This document shows positions 50,057 to 60,945 of a DNA stretch of 64,000 nucleotides, piece after piece (the stretch's first letter is position 1; each line of letters begins with the position of its first letter). The stretch covers positions 3,934,598 through 3,998,597 of the forward strand of contig NZ_CP011494.1 of NCBI RefSeq assembly GCF_001043175.1, written 5' to 3'. This DNA comes from Marinobacter psychrophilus (GTDB lineage Bacteria > Pseudomonadota > Gammaproteobacteria > Pseudomonadales > Oleiphilaceae). The notes under the pieces are model-generated. The model was not told the origin of the DNA and did no database searches. It saw only the letters and a program-made list of their open reading frames with translations. Both the position numbers and the translations under genes were made by a program.

Positions 50057-53000
50057 TCAGAGCCGCTGGTCGGCGCCCGTTACAGTCGCTGTATCAGCCG
50101 GCATGGTTGGCTTTTCGCTGAGCGCTTTCAGCTTTTTCTCAACGGCGTTGGAAGAGCTGGCGAAGCGCGCCAGCAGATTGTACAGCACCGGCACAATGAA
50201 CAGCGTCATACTGGTGGCGAATACCAGCCCACCTAGTATAACCACGCCAATGGCGGCACGGCTTTCGGCGCCAGCACCGGTGGCCAGTACCAGAGGAACA
50301 GCGCCAAACACCGTAGAGATGGTGGTCATCAGTACCGGGCGGAAACGCAACACAGAACCTTCCACAATGGCGTCGCGTACCGAATAGCCCTGATCCCGCA
50401 GCTGATTAGCAAATTCAACAATTAAAATGCCGTTTTTCGCCATTAACCCCAGCAGCATTATAATGCCAATCTGGCTGTAAATATTCAGGCTGATACCAGT
50501 CCACCACAGGGCCATAAGTGCACCGGTAATCGACAACGGCACCGACAACATGATGATCAGCGGATGAATCCAACTCTCAAACTGCGCAGCCAACACCAGA
50601 AATACAATCAAAAATGCCAGGCCAAAAGTGATAAAAATAGCCGATGAAGATTCTTGGAACTCTCGCGACAACCCGCGATAGCTTACCCGTGCTTCTGGTG
50701 GCAAAGTGTCCATTGCCAAGGTGTTCAGATAATCCAGTGCAGAGGCCAGATCATAACCGTCGGCTAAGGAACCACTGATCACCACCGCCGGCAGCCGGTC
50801 GATACGGCGCAAATCCGGATTGGCGCCGATTTCTTCCCAACTCACTAAAGCTTGCAGAGGCACCATCTGCCCGCCTTCCCGCGGGCGCAGGAAAATCTGG
50901 CCTAGGTCTTCCGGCGTAGCACGGTCAGCATTTGCCGCCTGCACTATCACATCGTATTCGCGACCACGATCAATGTAGGTCGTCACCTTGCGCGAGGCCA
51001 GCATGGTTTGTAGGGTTAAGCCCACATCCTGCACGGTAATGTCCAGGTCGGCAGCGCGTTCGCGGTCTATGTTTACCCGCAGTTCCGGCCGGGTCAGCTC
51101 GAAATCGGTTTCCAGACTGAGCAGATTGGGGTTCTGTTTTGCCCGTTCGATCAGTTCTTCACTCCAGGCCTGCACCGATTCGTAGTCCGGCCCCGCTACC
51201 ACAAATTCCACCGGCTGGCTGAAGCCGCGCTGACCCAGGCCTGGGGGATTAATAGGAATAACCCGCACCCCGGAAATCTGGCTCATTTTTTGACGGATCT
51301 GATTGGTCACATCCTGCTGTTTAATGTCACGCTCATTCCAGGGTACCAGGCCCATGATCATAAACCCGCGGTCTTCCTCTCCGCGAAAGCCCACAATAGA
51401 CAACATCCGGCTGGCTATGCCTTCTTCCAGGTAGGGCAACAGCTGAGCTTCAGCCTGGCGCACGTAGTGGTCGGTGAACTCCACGGTGGAACCGCGGGGA
51501 GCGCTAACCGGCATGATGATGGTGCCACGATCTTCGGTTGGCGCCAGCTCTTGTGGCAACTGGGGGTAAATAGCACCGGCGGCCACCAGCCCCACCAGCC
51601 CTAATCCCAACCACAAACCGGGCTGACGCAGGGCAAATTCTAATACCCGACGATAACCACTGGTAAGACCATCAAGACTTTTTTCAATGACTGCCCAAAA
51701 GCCCTTGCTCTGCCCGGCCTTGGGGCTAGGGCGCAGCCATTTTGAACACAGCATGGGCGCCAAGGTGAGCGCCACAAAACTTGAGAACACCACCGCAGCG
51801 GCCAAGGTAAAACCAAATTCGGCAAACAGCCGGCCCACGTTGCCACCCATAAAGGAGATGGGCACAAACACCGCCACCAGGGTAACAGTCGTCGCAATCA
51901 CCGCAAACGCTACCTGGCGCGCGCCGTGATAGGCCGCCAGCAACGGCGCTTCACCGTTATCAATGCGACGCTGAATGTTTTCCAGCATCACAATGGCATC
52001 GTCTACCACCAGGCCAATGGCCAGTATTACCGCTAACAACGTCAGCACGTTAACCGAGAAACCAAGAAAGCCGAGGCCGATGAAAGCACCAATCACCGCG
52101 ACTGGAATGGTCACCGCAGGGATCAAGGTGGCGCGCCAGGAGCGCAAAAACAAGAAGATCACCAAAATCACCAAGGCCACTGAAATGGCCAGAGTTGTTA
52201 TGACCTCTTTGATCGATGCGCGAATAAACACCGATTCGTCGTAGCTTTCAAGAATCGACACTTCCGGGGGCAAGGATTCGCGAATCTGCGCCAGCTCCGC
52301 CTGCACGGCGTCGGACACCGCCACTGTGTTGGCTTTGGACTGGCGGATAATGCCCAAGCCTATGGAAGTTTTGCCGCTAGCACGCAGGCTACCGGCATCG
52401 TTTTCTACACCCATTTGCACATTGGCCACTTCACCCAGGCGCAGCAGATCGTTGCCAGAGCGGCGCACCACCAGATTGCGGAATTCATCAACGGTGGTCA
52501 ACCGGCCTTCGGCGCGCACAGTAAAGTTGCGGGTAGACGATTCCACCGATCCGGCAGGCAGTTCCACGTTGTTAGCCCGCAGCGCCTGTTCCACCTCGGC
52601 GACGGTAACATCCCGCGCAGCCAGCTTCTCCCGGTCTAGCCAAACCCGTATGGCGTAGCGGCGTTCGCCACCAATACGCACATCCGCCACGCCATCCAGC
52701 ACCGAGAAGCGGTCTGCTAGAACACGGTCGGCGTAATCGCTCAATTCTGCACTGTCCCACACGTCACTGCGCAAGGTGATCCACATCATCGGGCGGGCAT
52801 CGGAATCAGCTTTGCTTACCACCGGCGCGTCGGCTTCTACCGGCAGCTCGTTGCTGATGCGCGAGACCGCATCGCGCACGTCGTTGGCGGCAATGTCGAT
52901 ATTGCGGCTGGTGTTGAATTCAATGCTGGTACGAGATTCGCCTTGCTCGGTGGAAGATTCAATGGATCGTATACCTTCGATACCGCTGATGGCGCCTTCA

Positions 53001-53200
53001 ATCAATTCGGTAATCTGGGTATCCACCACTTCGGCGGCGGCGCCGGTGTAATCGGTGCTGATGGACACCACAGGCGGGTCGATATCCGGGTATTCACGCA
53101 CTGGTAGCCCTACTAATGCAGCCAAGCCGAACACCACAATCAACAAACTCAATACTGTGGCTAATACCGGTCGCTTGATGGACACATCGGACAGCACCAT
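50057..53200 (-). CDS. RND-family multidrug efflux permease (HAE1 type)
   Basis: A 1047-residue inner-membrane pump with the duplicated 12-helix RND architecture. The proton-relay aspartates are in LVVDDAIVMLENIQRR (about residue 405). Two large periplasmic loops separate TM1-2 and TM7-8. N-terminal MVLSDVSIKRPVLATVLSLL is typical of the MexF/VexF-like subgroup. It is immediately after its adaptor (3 bp) and has no outer-membrane channel gene here, so it probably borrows TolC. Confidence 0.93.
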   Translation of the reverse strand: MVLSDVSIKRPVLATVLSLLIVVFGLAALVGLPVREYPDIDPPVVSISTDYTGAAAEVVDTQITELIEGAISGIEGIRSIESSTEQGESRTSIEFNTSRNIDIAANDVRDAVSRISNELPVEADAPVVSKADSDARPMMWITLRSDVWDSAELSDYADRVLADRFSVLDGVADVRIGGERRYAIRVWLDREKLAARDVTVAEVEQALRANNVELPAGSVESSTRNFTVRAEGRLTTVDEFRNLVVRRSGNDLLRLGEVANVQMGVENDAGSLRASGKTSIGLGIIRQSKANTVAVSDAVQAELAQIRESLPPEVSILESYDESVFIRASIKEVITTLAISVALVILVIFLFLRSWRATLIPAVTIPVAVIGAFIGLGFLGFSVNVLTLLAVILAIGLVVDDAIVMLENIQRRIDNGEAPLLAAYHGARQVAFAVIATTVTLVAVFVPISFMGGNVGRLFAEFGFTLAAAVVFSSFVALTLAPMLCSKWLRPSPKAGQSKGFWAVIEKSLDGLTSGYRRVLEFALRQPGLWLGLGLVGLVAAGAIYPQLPQELAPTEDRGTIIMPVSAPRGSTVEFTDHYVRQAEAQLLPYLEEGIASRMLSIVGFRGEEDRGFMIMGLVPWNERDIKQQDVTNQIRQKMSQISGVRVIPINPPGLGQRGFSQPVEFVVAGPDYESVQAWSEELIERAKQNPNLLSLETDFELTRPELRVNIDRERAADLDITVQDVGLTLQTMLASRKVTTYIDRGREYDVIVQAANADRATPEDLGQIFLRPREGGQMVPLQALVSWEEIGANPDLRRIDRLPAVVISGSLADGYDLASALDYLNTLAMDTLPPEARVSYRGLSREFQESSSAIFITFGLAFLIVFLVLAAQFESWIHPLIIMLSVPLSITGALMALWWTGISLNIYSQIGIIMLLGLMAKNGILIVEFANQLRDQGYSVRDAIVEGSVLRFRPVLMTTISTVFGAVPLVLATGAGAESRAAIGVVILGGLVFATSMTLFIVPVLYNLLARFASSSNAVEKKLKALSEKPTMPADTATVTGADQRL

Positions 53201-53203
53201 GAC

Positions 53204-54316
53204 TTAAGACTCCCCGCCGTTGTCTGCGCCTGCGCCTGAAATAAAGCGATTAGCAGGCAGTTGAGCGTCAGGGTTCGGCGACACCCGCTCGCCACTGCTC
53301 AAACGATCCTGGCCGGTTACAATAACCTCGACGCCCTCCTCCAGGCCCGCAGTCACCTCTACCTTGCCCGGCAAACGCGCGCCCAAGCTCACCGTCAGTC
53401 GCCGGGCAATGCCATCTTCAGCCACGAACACGTAGCTGTTATCACCGCGCACGATCACCGCTTGTTCAGGAATTACCAAGGACTGACGCTGTTGCAAAGT
53501 CAGGCTAGCGGACATGAACTGGCCCGGGCGTAAGCGACCATCGGCGTTGTCGATCAGCGCGCGCACCGCCAGCGAACGGTTTAGCTCACTCACCCGCGAA
53601 TCCAGCGCCACCAGTTCGCCGTCAAACGACTGCCCTGGGTAGGCTGGAGATTCGCCCTGCACGGTTAGGCCGGCTCTAAGCTGGCCCAGGTAGCGTTCCG
53701 GCACTGAGAAGTTCAGCTCCATACGCCGGGCACTATCGAGTGTTGCAAGGCGGGTGCCGGCGGTGACGTAAGCCCCCAAGCTGATATCACTGAGGCCAAT
53801 AACGCCGGCAAACGGCGCGATAATTCGATGATTTTCCAAATTTACTTTGGCTGCTACGCGCTGAGCTTGAAGCACGTCGGCAGCGGTGCGCAACTCGTCC
53901 ATCTGGGCAATGGCGATGTTGTTATTGGTGACCAGCTGGCGGGCTCGATCGTATTGGCGTTTAGCGTCAGCCAAGCGCGCCTCTATAACCTGCAGATCGG
54001 CCCGGGCCTGGCGGTCGTCCAGACGAAGTAACACATCACCTTCAGCCACCCGCTGTCCGGGTTCAAGATTCAGTTGCACCACTCGGCCGCTGAGTTCAGT
54101 GGTCAAGGCAATGGAGTCTTCGGCCTGCAGATTACCCACTGCTTGTACCCGATCGCTCACGGTGGTGCGTTCCGGAAACGCCACGGCCACCGATCTGGGC
54201 GCCCGCTCGCGGGCACTCGCGGCCTCCGCATCGGCGTTACTGTTGTAATACTGCACCAGCCACGATGCCGCAAGAGCAGCCACCAATAGCATCGCCGCGA
54301 TCAACCATTGCTTCAT
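53204..54316 (-). CDS. RND efflux periplasmic adaptor
   Basis: A 370-residue membrane-fusion protein: N-terminal anchor (MKQWLIAAMLLVAALAASWL), lipoyl halves (LSGRVVQLNLEPGQRVAEGD and IIAPFAGVIGLSDISLGAYV) flanking an alpha hairpin (about 105-160), then beta-barrel and membrane-proximal domains. It forms a two-gene operon with the pump. Confidence 0.93.
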   Translation of the reverse strand: MKQWLIAAMLLVAALAASWLVQYYNSNADAEAASARERAPRSVAVAFPERTTVSDRVQAVGNLQAEDSIALTTELSGRVVQLNLEPGQRVAEGDVLLRLDDRQARADLQVIEARLADAKRQYDRARQLVTNNNIAIAQMDELRTAADVLQAQRVAAKVNLENHRIIAPFAGVIGLSDISLGAYVTAGTRLATLDSARRMELNFSVPERYLGQLRAGLTVQGESPAYPGQSFDGELVALDSRVSELNRSLAVRALIDNADGRLRPGQFMSASLTLQQRQSLVIPEQAVIVRGDNSYVFVAEDGIARRLTVSLGARLPGKVEVTAGLEEGVEVIVTGQDRLSSGERVSPNPDAQLPANRFISGAGADNGGES

Positions 54317-54374
54317 AATCGTTCAGCCTGTGTCTTTTTCAATTCGCACGCAGTCTTTCACGCTGCACTGGCGG

Positions 54375-54935
54375 TCAGGGTTGCTTTTGAATAACCAAAA
54401 CGATTTCACCCACATCAATTCCCCACTTACTCATGGTGGTTTGGTTGATCAACGTATCCGGTGTTACCAGATACATCCAATCATCCATACGCACTTCAAG
54501 GGTGCCATCACCGTAGGCCACCTCAAGCATATAGTTCATGTGTATGGCATTGCCCGACCAGCGCATGGTGCCAGCTTCGGTAACATCACCGGCGGTAGCA
54601 CGATAACTATCGCCATCTGGCGTTAAAGTCCATACCCGGGCTTGTACCTCGCCATCATCAAAGCGAAATACTTCGTCTAACGTGCCTACACCTTGCTCGG
54701 TCCACGATGCTTTTATGTCCGCATCAAAAGTCCGAATAACGGCTCCAGACCAGTCTTTGACCACACCGCGGGCAGACAGGTTGCCAGCGAAGAATTGGTC
54801 GGGTACCAGCGCCGGTGAGCGATCTTGATAATCGTCCAACGATGGGCCGGCACAGCCGCCAAGTAGAAAGAACGGTAGCAGTAGCCACAGTCGATTCCAG
54901 CCCCATACACGGCTGACACCCAAAACTTTCATCAT
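54375..54935 (-). CDS. DUF3833-family lipoprotein
   Basis: A 186-residue lipoprotein with lipobox LLGGC near residue 24. The body (LDDYQDRSPALVPDQFFAGN, and AHMNYMLEV-type strands with DDWMYLVTPDTLINQTTMSK) matches the DUF3833 family, a beta-barrel of unknown function common in marine gammaproteobacteria. The ORF's upstream 31 codons are rejected because GGGAGAG lies 5 bases before the ATG at 54935; the next codon is also ATG. It precedes the RND operon by 58 bp. Confidence 0.85.
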   Translation of the reverse strand: MMKVLGVSRVWGWNRLWLLLPFFLLGGCAGPSLDDYQDRSPALVPDQFFAGNLSARGVVKDWSGAVIRTFDADIKASWTEQGVGTLDEVFRFDDGEVQARVWTLTPDGDSYRATAGDVTEAGTMRWSGNAIHMNYMLEVAYGDGTLEVRMDDWMYLVTPDTLINQTTMSKWGIDVGEIVLVIQKQP

Positions 54936-55065
54936 TTTTACTCTCCCTGAGACTACGGCGTAGTGCGGCGGCCGTAATATAACGGCCGCTACAAGAATCA
55001 CGCTTGTTTGGGAAGAATACGCTGGCACCCGGGGTTCCGATCAGATTTCGGTGGGCGCCAGAATT

Positions 55066-56529
55066 TCAGAACAGATCAGCGTTGAGCCAAAGGTGGGACA
55101 ATATGGCCAGCACATAACCCAGGGCTATAGCCGGCGTCCAGCGCAGGTGACTCATAAAGGTGTAGTTGCCACGGGCTTGGCCCATGAGTGCGACACCAGC
55201 AGCCGAGCCAATAGACAACATGGAACCGCCCACACCCGCCGTCAGGGTAACGAGCAGCCACTGGCCGTGGGACATATCAGGATTCATCGACAGCACCGCG
55301 AACATCACCGGTATGTTATCTACCACTGCCGATAAAATGCCCACCGCAGCGTTAGCCAAGGTGTGGTTCCAGCCGGTGTAGATAATGGTGGAAATTTCGC
55401 TCAAGTAGCCGATGTAACCAAGACCACCTACCGCCAAAACCACACCATAGAAGAATAACAGGGTGTCCCATTCAGCACGGGCGATCGGATTGAACACGTT
55501 AAACGGCAGCGCCTTGTCCAAGCGGTTCAGCAGGCGGAAATCCTGGTGCACTTCGGCCCGTTTGCGTTCGTTTTCCACGTGTTGTTTGAACGTCCGACTC
55601 AGGTAATAACCAAATATCTGAAGGTATCCTAGACCCATCATCATGCCCACCACTGGCGGTAAGTGCAGGAAGTTGCTGCCACAAACAGCGGTAATAATGG
55701 TCAATAGAAACAGGGCAACGCAACGACGGGCACCACGTTTCATAATGACTGCTTCCGTCGCAGGGTTGGGCATATCATTGGGAATGAAGAAGCTCATAAT
55801 GATCGCCGGCACCGTGAAACTGATGAGCGCCGGTATAAACAGGTCAAAAAACTCGGCGAAATTAACCACACCTTTTTGCCACACCATCAACGTAGTTATG
55901 TCGCCAAAAGGCGAAAATGCACCACCGGCGTTGGCTGCCACCACAATGTTAATACAGCCTAAGCTGATAAATTTCGGACTGTTCTCTCCCACTTTCAGCA
56001 GTACCGCGCACATCAGCAGAGCGGTAGTCAGGTTGTCGGCCACCGGCGATATACAAAATGCCAACACACCGGTAATCCAGAACAAACTCCGGTAACTAAA
56101 ACCTTTGCCAACCAACCAGGCCCGCAAGGCGTCAAACAGCTGGCGCTCTTCCATAGCGTTTATGTAGGTCATTGCGACCAACAAAAACAGCATTAGCTCG
56201 GAAAATTCCAGCAGATTGTGGCGTAGTGCCTCCGCCGTGCTTTCGGTATCGCCGTTGACAACATAAACCGCAGCTATTGAAAACCAGATTAAACCTGCGG
56301 CTATCAACACCGGCTTGGATTTTCGCAGATGCAGCTTTTCTTCCATCATGACAAAAATATAGGCTATTACGAACAGCAGAACGGCAATGTAACCGACCGG
56401 ATGGTTGGTCAAATCCATGGTTTCAGTCGATGCGGCCAAAGCAGAACCGCTAAAAGTAAATAGGGCAAAAAATACACTGAGAAGGAATACCGACCACCGT
56501 CGAGCAGCCGCAATTAGGGGGAGTAACAT
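55066..56529 (-). CDS. nhaD: NhaD-type sodium/proton antiporter
   Basis: A 487-residue ion transporter with about 13 membrane helices. Landmarks are NAGGAFSPFGDITTLMVW, ADNLTTALLMCAVLLK near 165 and VVDNIPVMFAVLSMNPDMSHG. The N-terminus (MLLPLIAAARRWSVFLLSVF, then SALAAS) looks like a cleavable signal, a known NhaD feature. The start at 56529 is chosen over 56592 because the extra residues are polar; neither has a strong ribosome site. It extrudes sodium in exchange for protons in alkaline, saline water. Confidence 0.9.
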   Translation of the reverse strand: MLLPLIAAARRWSVFLLSVFFALFTFSGSALAASTETMDLTNHPVGYIAVLLFVIAYIFVMMEEKLHLRKSKPVLIAAGLIWFSIAAVYVVNGDTESTAEALRHNLLEFSELMLFLLVAMTYINAMEERQLFDALRAWLVGKGFSYRSLFWITGVLAFCISPVADNLTTALLMCAVLLKVGENSPKFISLGCINIVVAANAGGAFSPFGDITTLMVWQKGVVNFAEFFDLFIPALISFTVPAIIMSFFIPNDMPNPATEAVIMKRGARRCVALFLLTIITAVCGSNFLHLPPVVGMMMGLGYLQIFGYYLSRTFKQHVENERKRAEVHQDFRLLNRLDKALPFNVFNPIARAEWDTLLFFYGVVLAVGGLGYIGYLSEISTIIYTGWNHTLANAAVGILSAVVDNIPVMFAVLSMNPDMSHGQWLLVTLTAGVGGSMLSIGSAAGVALMGQARGNYTFMSHLRWTPAIALGYVLAILSHLWLNADLF

Positions 56530-56687
56530 TGATAGAAACCTGAACGTGTTCTTGGATTTTGGTAATTTAAAGTGTGCTTTATTAGAGCGCAAAGCGGTTG
56601 CGAAGAGCTTGACTGATGTTGTTTAAAGCCGCTTTTTCGTTAACTACCCATTGGTTTATATAGTGAAGATATAAGCGATTTAAGCTC

Positions 56688-56719
56688 GGCGCCGTACCGA
56701 TATCTGCGGTAACGGCACC
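56688..56719 (-). terminator. Hairpin after ilvD
   Basis: On the minus strand GGTGCCGTTACCG and CGGTACGGCGCC pair as a 12-bp stem with one bulge, one G-U pair and a 7-base loop, starting about 11 bp after the ilvD stop. Only a weak T run follows, so efficiency is uncertain. Confidence 0.55.
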
Positions 56720-56729
56720 GGGCTTATCC

Positions 56730-58421
56730 TCAAGGCTCGGGCAGGTCAGTCACTGCACCGGTCGATGCCGAACTCACGGTGCGCGCATACTTGGCTAACA
56801 CACCGCGGGTATAACGCGGTTGCGGTTGCTGCCAGGCGTCGCGACGGCGTTGCAGTTCGTCGTCACTGACCATTAACTCAATAGTGTCGACTACGGCATC
56901 AATTACGATTTCGTCGCCGTCTTGCACCAAGGCAATAGGACCGCCATCAAACGCTTCCGGCGTAATGTGGCCTACTACGAAGCCGTGGCTACCACCGGAG
57001 AAACGACCATCGGTTATCAAAGCCACATCGCTGCCCAGCCCACGGCCCATAATCGCCGAGGTGGGTGACAACATTTCGCGCATGCCAGGGCCGCCGCGTG
57101 GGCCTTCATAGCGGATAACCAGCACATCGCCAGCCACCACAGTGCCGTCCAGAATTCGTGCCTGGGCTTCTTCTTCCGAACCAAACACACGCGCCCGACC
57201 TTTAAAATGAGTACCTTCCTTACCGGTAATTTTTGCCACGGAGCCTTCCGGCGCCAGATTACCAAACAGAATGCGCAGGTGGCTTTCCGCTTTGATGGGC
57301 TGGTCCAGAGGCATAATGATTTTCTGGCCATCGGCATAAGGTTCTACCGTAGCAAGGTTTTCGGCCAGGGTTTTGCCAGTTACTGTCAGGCAATCACCGT
57401 GGAGCATGCCGGCGTCTAGCAGCATTTTCATGAGTGGCTGGATGCCGCCAATGGCCACCAATTCGCTCATCATGTAATGGCCGCTAGGGCGCAGATCCGC
57501 CAACAATGGAACCTTTTTACCAATGCGAGTGAAGTCATCCAGGGTTAGCTTCACACCCGCCGTGTTGGCCATACCAATCAGGTGCAGTACGGCGTTGGTG
57601 GAACCACCCAAGGTGATGATCACAGTGATGGCGTTCTCAAAGGCGTGCTGGGTCATAATGTCGGAAGGTTTGATATCTAGATCCAACAGATTCATGACCG
57701 CGGCACCGGCGGCTTCGCAATCGGCTTTTTTGTCATTCGACACTGCATTCTGCGCCGAGCTGCCGGGTAGACTCATACCCAGTGCTTCTATGGCCGAAGC
57801 CATGGTATTGGCGGTGTACATGCCACCACAGGAACCAGGACCAGGAATAGCAGTTTCTTCAATATGCTTCACTTCAATCAACGACAGTTCACCTTTGGCA
57901 TGGGCGCCCACCGCTTCAAACACTGAAATAATGTCGGTGTGACCTTCACCAGGCAAAATGGTACCACCATAAACGAACACGCTGGGCCGGTTAAGCCGTG
58001 CCAAGCCCATGATGCAGCCAGGCATGTTTTTGTCACAGCCACCAATGGCAACCAAACCGTCAAAACCTTCACAACCGGCCACGGTTTCAATGGAGTCTGC
58101 GATGACTTCTCGCGACACCAGAGAATACTTCATGCCTTCAGTGCCGTTAGCAATACCGTCAGAAATCGTAATAGTGTTAAAGATAACGCCTTTGCCACCG
58201 GCTTGGTCCGCACCCTTACAAGCAATCTCGGCAAGCTCGTGAATGTGACTATTACAGGGGGTAACCATACTCCAGGTTGAAGCGATGCCGACCTGCGGTT
58301 TACTGAAATCTTCGTCCTTAAAACCGACGGCCCTCAGCATGGAACGGCTGGCGGATTTAGCCACACCGTCCACAACCGGGGCGGAATAACGGCGGCGAGG
58401 GTCTTGCGGGGTATCACTCAT
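56730..58421 (-). CDS. ilvD: Dihydroxy-acid dehydratase
   Basis: A 563-residue iron-sulfur dehydratase of branched-chain amino acid synthesis. Cluster-ligand cysteines are visible in [16 protein letters not shown] and [13 protein letters not shown]. The length belongs to the shorter (about 560) class, unlike the 616-residue E. coli enzyme. It is a single gene, with its start ATG at 58421 giving [15 protein letters not shown]. Confidence 0.96.
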   Translation of the reverse strand: MSDTPQDPRRRYSAPVVDGVAKSASRSMLRAVGFKDEDFSKPQVGIASTWSMVTPCNSHIHELAEIACKGADQAGGKGVIFNTITISDGIANGTEGMKYSLVSREVIADSIETVAGCEGFDGLVAIGGCDKNMPGCIMGLARLNRPSVFVYGGTILPGEGHTDIISVFEAVGAHAKGELSLIEVKHIEETAIPGPGSCGGMYTANTMASAIEALGMSLPGSSAQNAVSNDKKADCEAAGAAVMNLLDLDIKPSDIMTQHAFENAITVIITLGGSTNAVLHLIGMANTAGVKLTLDDFTRIGKKVPLLADLRPSGHYMMSELVAIGGIQPLMKMLLDAGMLHGDCLTVTGKTLAENLATVEPYADGQKIIMPLDQPIKAESHLRILFGNLAPEGSVAKITGKEGTHFKGRARVFGSEEEAQARILDGTVVAGDVLVIRYEGPRGGPGMREMLSPTSAIMGRGLGSDVALITDGRFSGGSHGFVVGHITPEAFDGGPIALVQDGDEIVIDAVVDTIELMVSDDELQRRRDAWQQPQPRYTRGVLAKYARTVSSASTGAVTDLPEP

Positions 58422-58733
58422 GACGCTGTGTCCTTGTTTTTGTCGTCCTGTCGTTTACGGGTAACAGGCGGCTTTGAGAGGGTTGGGCCGCAAGTTTACA
58501 CCAGGACTCCACAGCGCTGAAATATTACCGCGGCTGACGGCATAACATTAGTCATACTTTTATCAATCACCCAAATGCCATTTCCGGCTTTTTACCCAGC
58601 GATTTCAATATAATCACTATAAGGAAAAAAGCCGGTAAAGGCGGATTGCAGCTGCGAAAAAAAACGGATTCGGTTGCACGAATACCCGGGCTGTTACACT
58701 GATTGGCATATTTTCGACGCGTACCAGAGAGTC

Positions 58734-59201
58734 ATGCCAACCAAATGTACTAATCTAAACTGCCCCTGCGGTAACCAGACACCCTACGCAGACTGCTGCC
58801 AACGCTATCACGACGGAGCTATTGCCAACACGCCCGAAATGCTCATGCGCTCACGTTTTAGTGGGTTTGCGCTAAAGCTAGGTGACTATGTGCGCGCCAG
58901 TTGGCACCCAAGCACTCGACCGCCAACACTGAATTTGGACGAGACGCCAGACTGGGTGACTCTGCGCATTCTGGATAGCAGCCAAAACGGCGACGTGGGC
59001 CAAGTACACTTTCAGGCCATTTATCGATTGCATCCGGGTTGGGGCTATTTACAGGAATATTCCCAGTTTGTGCGGGAAAATGGCCACTGGTATTACCTGC
59101 AAGGTGAACCCCACGAGGGTATTTTGAAACCCGGTCGCAATGAGCTCTGTCCCTGTGGCAGCGGCAGAAAATTCAAGGCTTGTTGCCTTTGCTTTCGATA
59201 A
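58734..59201 (+). CDS. YchJ-family protein with SEC-C motifs
   Basis: A 155-residue protein with metal-binding SEC-C motifs at both ends: CPCGNQTPYADCC at residues 10-22 and CPCGSGRKFKACC near the C-terminus. Between lies the NTF2-like YchJ domain (MRSRFSGFALKLGDYVRASW, TLRILDSS, FQAIYR). The start MPTKCTNLNCPC is chosen over the ORF's 20 upstream codons because the family begins just before the first motif and GAGAGTC precedes it. Function in the family is not established; the last 29 bp overlap a convergent gene. Confidence 0.88.
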   Translation: MPTKCTNLNCPCGNQTPYADCCQRYHDGAIANTPEMLMRSRFSGFALKLGDYVRASWHPSTRPPTLNLDETPDWVTLRILDSSQNGDVGQVHFQAIYRLHPGWGYLQEYSQFVRENGHWYYLQGEPHEGILKPGRNELCPCGSGRKFKACCLCFR

Positions 59202-59394
59202 CGTCAACCAGACCTTCAAAACCTACTATCGCGATTTTAGGTGCGAGAAGACCCAGACTCCAAAAACCTGCGTCTGCCAGCACAACTTCAAGTGGCAGTG
59301 GAGAATGCTGACGCACAAACTGCTCCCTGCTGGCATCGTCGGCTGCCAGGCCTAATCGCTGAAACAAGTTAAAAAGGGTGTGTAAATAATTACT
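59173..59394 (-). CDS. DUF2789-like small protein, possibly degraded
   Basis: The frame reads NYLHTLFNLFQRLGLAADDA then FVRQHSPLPLEVVLADAGFW, matching the DUF2789 pattern (L-x-TLF-QLGL...HRPLP...ADAPFW). After FWS the sequence diverges from the family's FLREAL tail and ends ESKGNKP. No ATG exists; the frame opens after TAA at 59395 and the first usual start is TTG at 59367, which would cut off the first family residues. The unusual tail overlapping ychJ and the missing start suggest decay or recent C-terminal replacement. Confidence 0.5.
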   Translation of the reverse strand, partial: SNYLHTLFNLFQRLGLAADDASREQFVRQHSPLPLEVVLADAGFWSLGLLAPKIAIVGFEGLVDVIESKGNKP

Positions 59395-59454
59395 TTATCT
59401 GGCTAATGGCGTATCAAAAAAACGTTTATGGAAAGGTAATTTTCTATTGTTATT

Positions 59455-60825
59455 TTACTTTCCGATGCAAAACGAGCCGAAAATCTTGCCCAAAAGCTCA
59501 TCCGGCGTGATCTTTCCGGTGATCTCTCCCAGTGCATTCTGAGCGGCGCGCAGATCTTCTGCTAGCAGTTCACCGGCGCCATAGCCTTCAAGCTGAGCCT
59601 GACCTTGAGCCAGGAATTCGGCAGCGCGTTTGAGCGCGTCCAAATGGCGACGGCGAGCTAGAAACCCACCCTCAGTGGTGCTCGCGAAGCCCATGCACTG
59701 CTTTAAATGATCCCTGAGTGCATCTAAACCCGCACTAGACTTGGCTGCCAAACGGATCACCGGGGCCTGCTGCGGGGATAGTTCAAATAAACCCACGCTT
59801 TCACCCGACAAATCCACCTTATTGCGGATGACCGTAATCGGTGCAGCAGCTGGCAGCTGGTCAATAAAATCTGGCCAGATTTCATCGGGGCTGGTTTTAT
59901 CGGTGGTGGTGGCATCTACCATCAGCAGTATACGGTCGGCTTGGCGAATTTCATCCCAGGCACGGGCAATGCCAATCTGTTCGACTTCGTCTAGGCTATC
60001 TCGTAGACCGGCGGTATCGATGATGTGCAGCGGCATACCGTCAATGTGAATGTGTTCCCGCAATACGTCGCGAGTAGTGCCTTCGATCGCGGTCACAATC
60101 GCTGCCTCACGGCCGGCAAGGGCGTTCAACAGGCTGGATTTACCGGCGTTGGGCCTGCCGGCAATCACCACTTTCATGCCATCGCGCAAAATAGTGCCCT
60201 GCTCGGCTTCCAGCATGATGCCCTGGAGCTGGTCTCGCAGACTCTGAAGATCAGTGGCGACTTTTCCATCGGCCAGAAAATCGATTTCTTCTTCTGGAAA
60301 ATCGATAGCGGCCTCCACATAAATCCGCAGGTGGGTAATAGCCTCCACTAGCGTTTCAATACGCCGCGAGAACACGCCTTGCATGGAACGCACCGCGCAT
60401 CTGGCTGCCTGTTCCGAGCTGCTTTCAATCAGATCAGCAATGGCTTCTGCCTGGGCCAGATCGAGTTTGTCATTAAGAAACGCGCGCTCGGAGAATTCTC
60501 CAGGCCTGGCCAGCCTTGCACCTAGAGCGCACACCTCTCGTAGCAGCAAGTCCAGAATAACGGTTCCGCCATGGCCCTGGAGTTCGAACACGTCTTCGCC
60601 GGTGAACGAGTGGGGGTTTGGAAAAAACAGACCAATACCTTCGTCGATTAATTCACCTTGGCAGTCTTTAAATGGGCCGTAGTGGGCATAACGCGGTTTG
60701 GGTTCATAACCCAGCAGGCTGTGGGCAATAACAGTCGCCTGGGGGCCAGAAACTCGCACAATGCCGACGCCGGCTTGGCCAGGTGCGGTGGCGATGGCTG
60801 CAATCGTTTCTGTGGGGTGATTCAT
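59455..60825 (-). CDS. mnmE: tRNA-modifying GTPase MnmE
   Basis: A 456-residue GTPase partner of MnmG. N-terminal formyl-THF-like domain, central helical region, then the G domain with P-loop [21 protein letters not shown]2 [11 protein letters not shown] and DTAGLRD (about 220-275). It ends with the required C-terminal motif CIGK. It lies 120 bp downstream of yidC. Confidence 0.97.
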   Translation of the reverse strand: MNHPTETIAAIATAPGQAGVGIVRVSGPQATVIAHSLLGYEPKPRYAHYGPFKDCQGELIDEGIGLFFPNPHSFTGEDVFELQGHGGTVILDLLLREVCALGARLARPGEFSERAFLNDKLDLAQAEAIADLIESSSEQAARCAVRSMQGVFSRRIETLVEAITHLRIYVEAAIDFPEEEIDFLADGKVATDLQSLRDQLQGIMLEAEQGTILRDGMKVVIAGRPNAGKSSLLNALAGREAAIVTAIEGTTRDVLREHIHIDGMPLHIIDTAGLRDSLDEVEQIGIARAWDEIRQADRILLMVDATTTDKTSPDEIWPDFIDQLPAAAPITVIRNKVDLSGESVGLFELSPQQAPVIRLAAKSSAGLDALRDHLKQCMGFASTTEGGFLARRRHLDALKRAAEFLAQGQAQLEGYGAGELLAEDLRAAQNALGEITGKITPDELLGKIFGSFCIGK

Positions 60826-60902
60826 GGCCGCGGCTCCAGATTAATATGAGCGGGATCAAATGGTCTATAACACTGTGTTTTCCAAAGTACTGAAACAACA
60901 AA

Positions 60903-60919
60903 GGCCCCGTAACGGAGCC
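60903..60919 (-). terminator. Terminator after yidC
   Basis: On the minus strand GGCTCCG-TTA-CGGGGCC forms a 7-bp stem (one G-T pair) followed by TTTGTTGTTT. It lies 27 bp after the yidC stop and so separates rpmH-rnpA-yidD-yidC from mnmE. A second AT-rich hairpin (AATCT/AGATT) lies just upstream of it. Confidence 0.7.
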
Positions 60920-60945
60920 CTTGCTGGATAATCTGACTGGTTAGA

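Noticed and set aside
52572..52760. Small frames within the RND permease gene
   Set aside because: All are shadows of the 1047-residue coding sequence, which is intact from end to end.
55571..55586. TTTTCCACGTGTTGTT as a second parS site
   Set aside because: Only the left half and centre match the consensus; the right arm is wrong at most positions.
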